Shown here piece by piece: positions 6,936-8,698 of a DNA stretch of 8,698 nt (its first letter is position 1; each line of letters begins with the position of its first letter). A model generated the notes under the pieces. It saw nothing but the letters and a program-made list of their open reading frames with translations, was not told the DNA's origin and did no database searches. Both the position numbers and the translations under genes were made by a program. The stretch spans positions 1 to 8,698 of the forward strand of contig VERU01000082.1 in assembly GCA_018882485.1 (NCBI GenBank), in the 5' to 3' direction. Origin of the DNA: Rhodoferax sp. GTDB lineage: Bacteria; Pseudomonadota; Gammaproteobacteria; Burkholderiales; Burkholderiaceae_C.

Positions 6936-8615
6936 ATGAGCCTCTTGCGTGAGGCCCGGCGGCCATGCCGCCGGGTACTGCTCTGCCTCGTCCAGCCTTT
7001 CGGGGCCTTCTTCAGCCGTGGGTTCTTGAGCCTGCTGCTGACAGGCGCCTGTTTGGGCCTGGGCACCTTGCTGGGCGATGCGGCGCATGCGCTGACGCCG
7101 CAGCAGGCGCACGCCATTGCCGCAGGTGAGACGGAAGAGCGCCTGAAGGCCCTGCAGGAGGCCGCCGCCACAGGCGATGCGGCCCTGGGGCCGTATCTCA
7201 AGGCCCTTGAGGATGGCGCGGTGAGGGTGAGCGCCTCGCAGGCCTTCGTGATGTCGGGCTCCAGTGCCGTTCTCGCCGGTGCTGGCACGCCCTCGGCCTT
7301 GCCCGCAGATGCACAGGAGCCCATGATCAACAACAGGCTGCGCGGCGCCATCGCCGCGGTGCAGTCGAGTCTGAACCTTCTCTCGAACGACCGTGAGGTT
7401 CGGGCTCAAGCCCTGCGCCAACTCACCACCGCCGGTGTGGACGCGTCGCAGTTGGCATTGATCGAGAAGGCGCTCGCCGTCGAGACGGATGGGGAGTTGC
7501 GTGCCTCACTGGAAAAGCTGAAGGCCTTGGCTTCTGTGGCCGCTGAGGATTCGGCCAAGCGCTTGGCCGCGGTGCAGCGCTTGGCGGAAAGCGGCGAGCC
7601 CTCGGTGCGCAGCCTCTTGCAGGAGCGGCTGGCCCCTGGCGCCGAGACGGACGCGCAGGTGCGCAGCGCCATTGTGAGGGCCGTGGCCGCCATCGAATCC
7701 CGTCTGGCTTGGGGCGAACGGTTGGGCATCATCTTTTCCGGCATCAGCCTGGGCTCGATCCTGGTGATTGTGGCTCTGGGCTTGGCGATCACCTATGGGC
7801 TGATGGGCGTGATCAACATGGCCCACGGCGAGCTGATGATGATCGGCGCCTACGCCACCTACTTGGTGCAGGGCCTGTTTCGACAGTGGCTGCCCGGCGC
7901 CTTCGATTACTACGTGCTGGCTGCGGTGCCGGTGGCCTTCCTGTCGGCCGCCTTGGTGGGGGCGGCGCTGGAGCGCACCGTGCTGCGCTGGTTGTATGGC
8001 CGACCGCTTGAAACGCTGCTGGCCACCTGGGGCATCAGCCTCATCCTCATTCAAGCGGTGCGCACCCTTTTCGGCGCACAAAACGTACCGCTGGAGAACC
8101 CGGCCTGGATGAGCGGGGGCCTGGCCGTGCTGCCCAACCTCACCCTGCCCTACAACCGAATGGTGATCATCGCCTTTGCGGGCTTGGTGCTGTTGGGCGT
8201 GGCGCTGCTGATCGCCCGCACGCGGCTGGGCCTGATGGTGCGTGGCGTTACGCAGAACCGGCGCATGGCATCCTGCGTGGGCGTGAACACTGCGCGTGTC
8301 GACACCCTGGCCTTTGCCCTGGGTTCAGGCATCGCGGGCCTGGCCGGTTGTGCGCTGTCGCAGGTCGGCAACGTGGGCCCCGACCTCGGGCAAGCCTACA
8401 TCGTCGACGCCTTCATGGTGGTGGTGTTGGGTGGCGTGGGCCAGCTGGCGGGCACCGTGGTGGCGGGCCTGGGCCTGGGTGTGTTGAACAAGCTGCTCGA
8501 AGACTGGGCCGGCGCCGTGCTGGCCAAGATCATGGTGCTGGTGTTCATTGTGCTGTTCATCCAGAAGCGGCCCCAGGGGCTGTTCGCGATGCGCGGCCGG
8601 TCGGCGGAAGCCTGA
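6936..8615 (+). CDS. urtB: Urea ABC transporter permease UrtB with N-terminal periplasmic helical domain
   Basis: UrtB is one of the two inner-membrane permeases of the urea importer. The 559-residue product has three parts. First comes a leader with a basic start and a hydrophobic signal-like segment (about 30-46) ending near DAAHA. Next is a helical region of about 200 residues (55-258), rich in Ala, Leu and Glu, as found in proteobacterial UrtB proteins and predicted to face the periplasm. The LivH-type permease domain (260-550) follows, with the signature GLMGVINMAHGELMMIGAY (288-306) and the ATP-ase-coupling region around RMASCVGVNTARVDTLAF (443-460). ATG 6936 has no clear Shine-Dalgarno, and about 30 residues precede the hydrophobic segment, so the exact start is uncertain. 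The next in-frame candidate (TTG 7026) is not better supported. It lies 29 bases after urtA with no terminator between. Confidence 0.94.
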   Translation: MSLLREARRPCRRVLLCLVQPFGAFFSRGFLSLLLTGACLGLGTLLGDAAHALTPQQAHAIAAGETEERLKALQEAAATGDAALGPYLKALEDGAVRVSASQAFVMSGSSAVLAGAGTPSALPADAQEPMINNRLRGAIAAVQSSLNLLSNDREVRAQALRQLTTAGVDASQLALIEKALAVETDGELRASLEKLKALASVAAEDSAKRLAAVQRLAESGEPSVRSLLQERLAPGAETDAQVRSAIVRAVAAIESRLAWGERLGIIFSGISLGSILVIVALGLAITYGLMGVINMAHGELMMIGAYATYLVQGLFRQWLPGAFDYYVLAAVPVAFLSAALVGAALERTVLRWLYGRPLETLLATWGISLILIQAVRTLFGAQNVPLENPAWMSGGLAVLPNLTLPYNRMVIIAFAGLVLLGVALLIARTRLGLMVRGVTQNRRMASCVGVNTARVDTLAFALGSGIAGLAGCALSQVGNVGPDLGQAYIVDAFMVVVLGGVGQLAGTVVAGLGLGVLNKLLEDWAGAVLAKIMVLVFIVLFIQKRPQGLFAMRGRSAEA

Positions 8616-8631
8616 AGCTCGAGGGGCATTC

Positions 8632-8698
8632 GTGAATCAGGCATCTCTTCAATCCAAACTGCTGGGGCCCACGGGCTGGACGGGCGTGGCCGCCGCCC
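8632..8698 (+). CDS. urtC: Urea ABC transporter permease UrtC, first 22 codons (runs off the right edge)
   Basis: A GTG at 8632 opens a frame that stays open to the window end and reads (M)NQASLQSKLLGPTGWTGV followed by alanines. A good Shine-Dalgarno GAGGGG at 8621-8626 lies five bases before it, and the gap to the urtB stop is only 16 bases. UrtC, the second membrane permease, normally follows urtB, and a short polar start leading to a hydrophobic region fits. The call rests on position, start signals and this short sequence, not on conserved motifs. Confidence 0.75.
   Translation, partial: MNQASLQSKLLGPTGWTGVAAA

Noticed and set aside
5650..6966. 438-codon open frame on the minus strand opposite urtA
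   Set aside because: Antisense shadow of a well-supported urtA; no recognisable motif and no start context.

Overview
This window carries a urea uptake and urea hydrolysis locus from a high-GC Gram-negative bacterium. It is most likely a betaproteobacterium of the order Burkholderiales, and gene order and protein style suggest the family Comamonadaceae. The evidence is the GC-rich third codon positions, the gene order ureA - small ORF - ureB - ureC - ureE - ureF - ureG, a five-gene-type urea ABC transporter (urt) next to it, and a sigma-54 promoter. Genus cannot be fixed from the sequence alone.

Layout. The left part is read from the minus strand. From 5476 down to 858 it holds ureA (gamma subunit), a 63-residue His-rich membrane protein of unknown function, ureB (beta), ureC (alpha), ureE (nickel metallochaperone with a long His tail), ureF and ureG (GTPase). 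A tRNA-Ser(UGA) gene with an encoded CCA end starts only 14 bases after the ureG stop. It is followed by the 5' part of a glutathione-dependent formaldehyde dehydrogenase gene that runs off the left edge. The right part is read from the plus strand: urtA (periplasmic urea-binding protein), urtB (permease with a periplasmic helical N-terminal domain) and the first 22 codons of urtC.

Control. The two divergent arms share a 146-base intergenic region (5477-5622). It contains a perfect-consensus sigma-54 promoter for urtA, a mirror-image weaker sigma-54-like element for ureA, and a 15-base palindrome almost exactly midway between them. This fits nitrogen control of uptake and hydrolysis from one switch: UrtA-E would import urea, urease would split it to ammonia and CO2, and UreE/UreF/UreG (with UreD) would load the nickel centre.

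The accessory gene ureD, needed for activation of most ureases, is not in the window. The best candidate for something little described is the small HEGHG/HWH membrane protein wedged between ureA and ureB.
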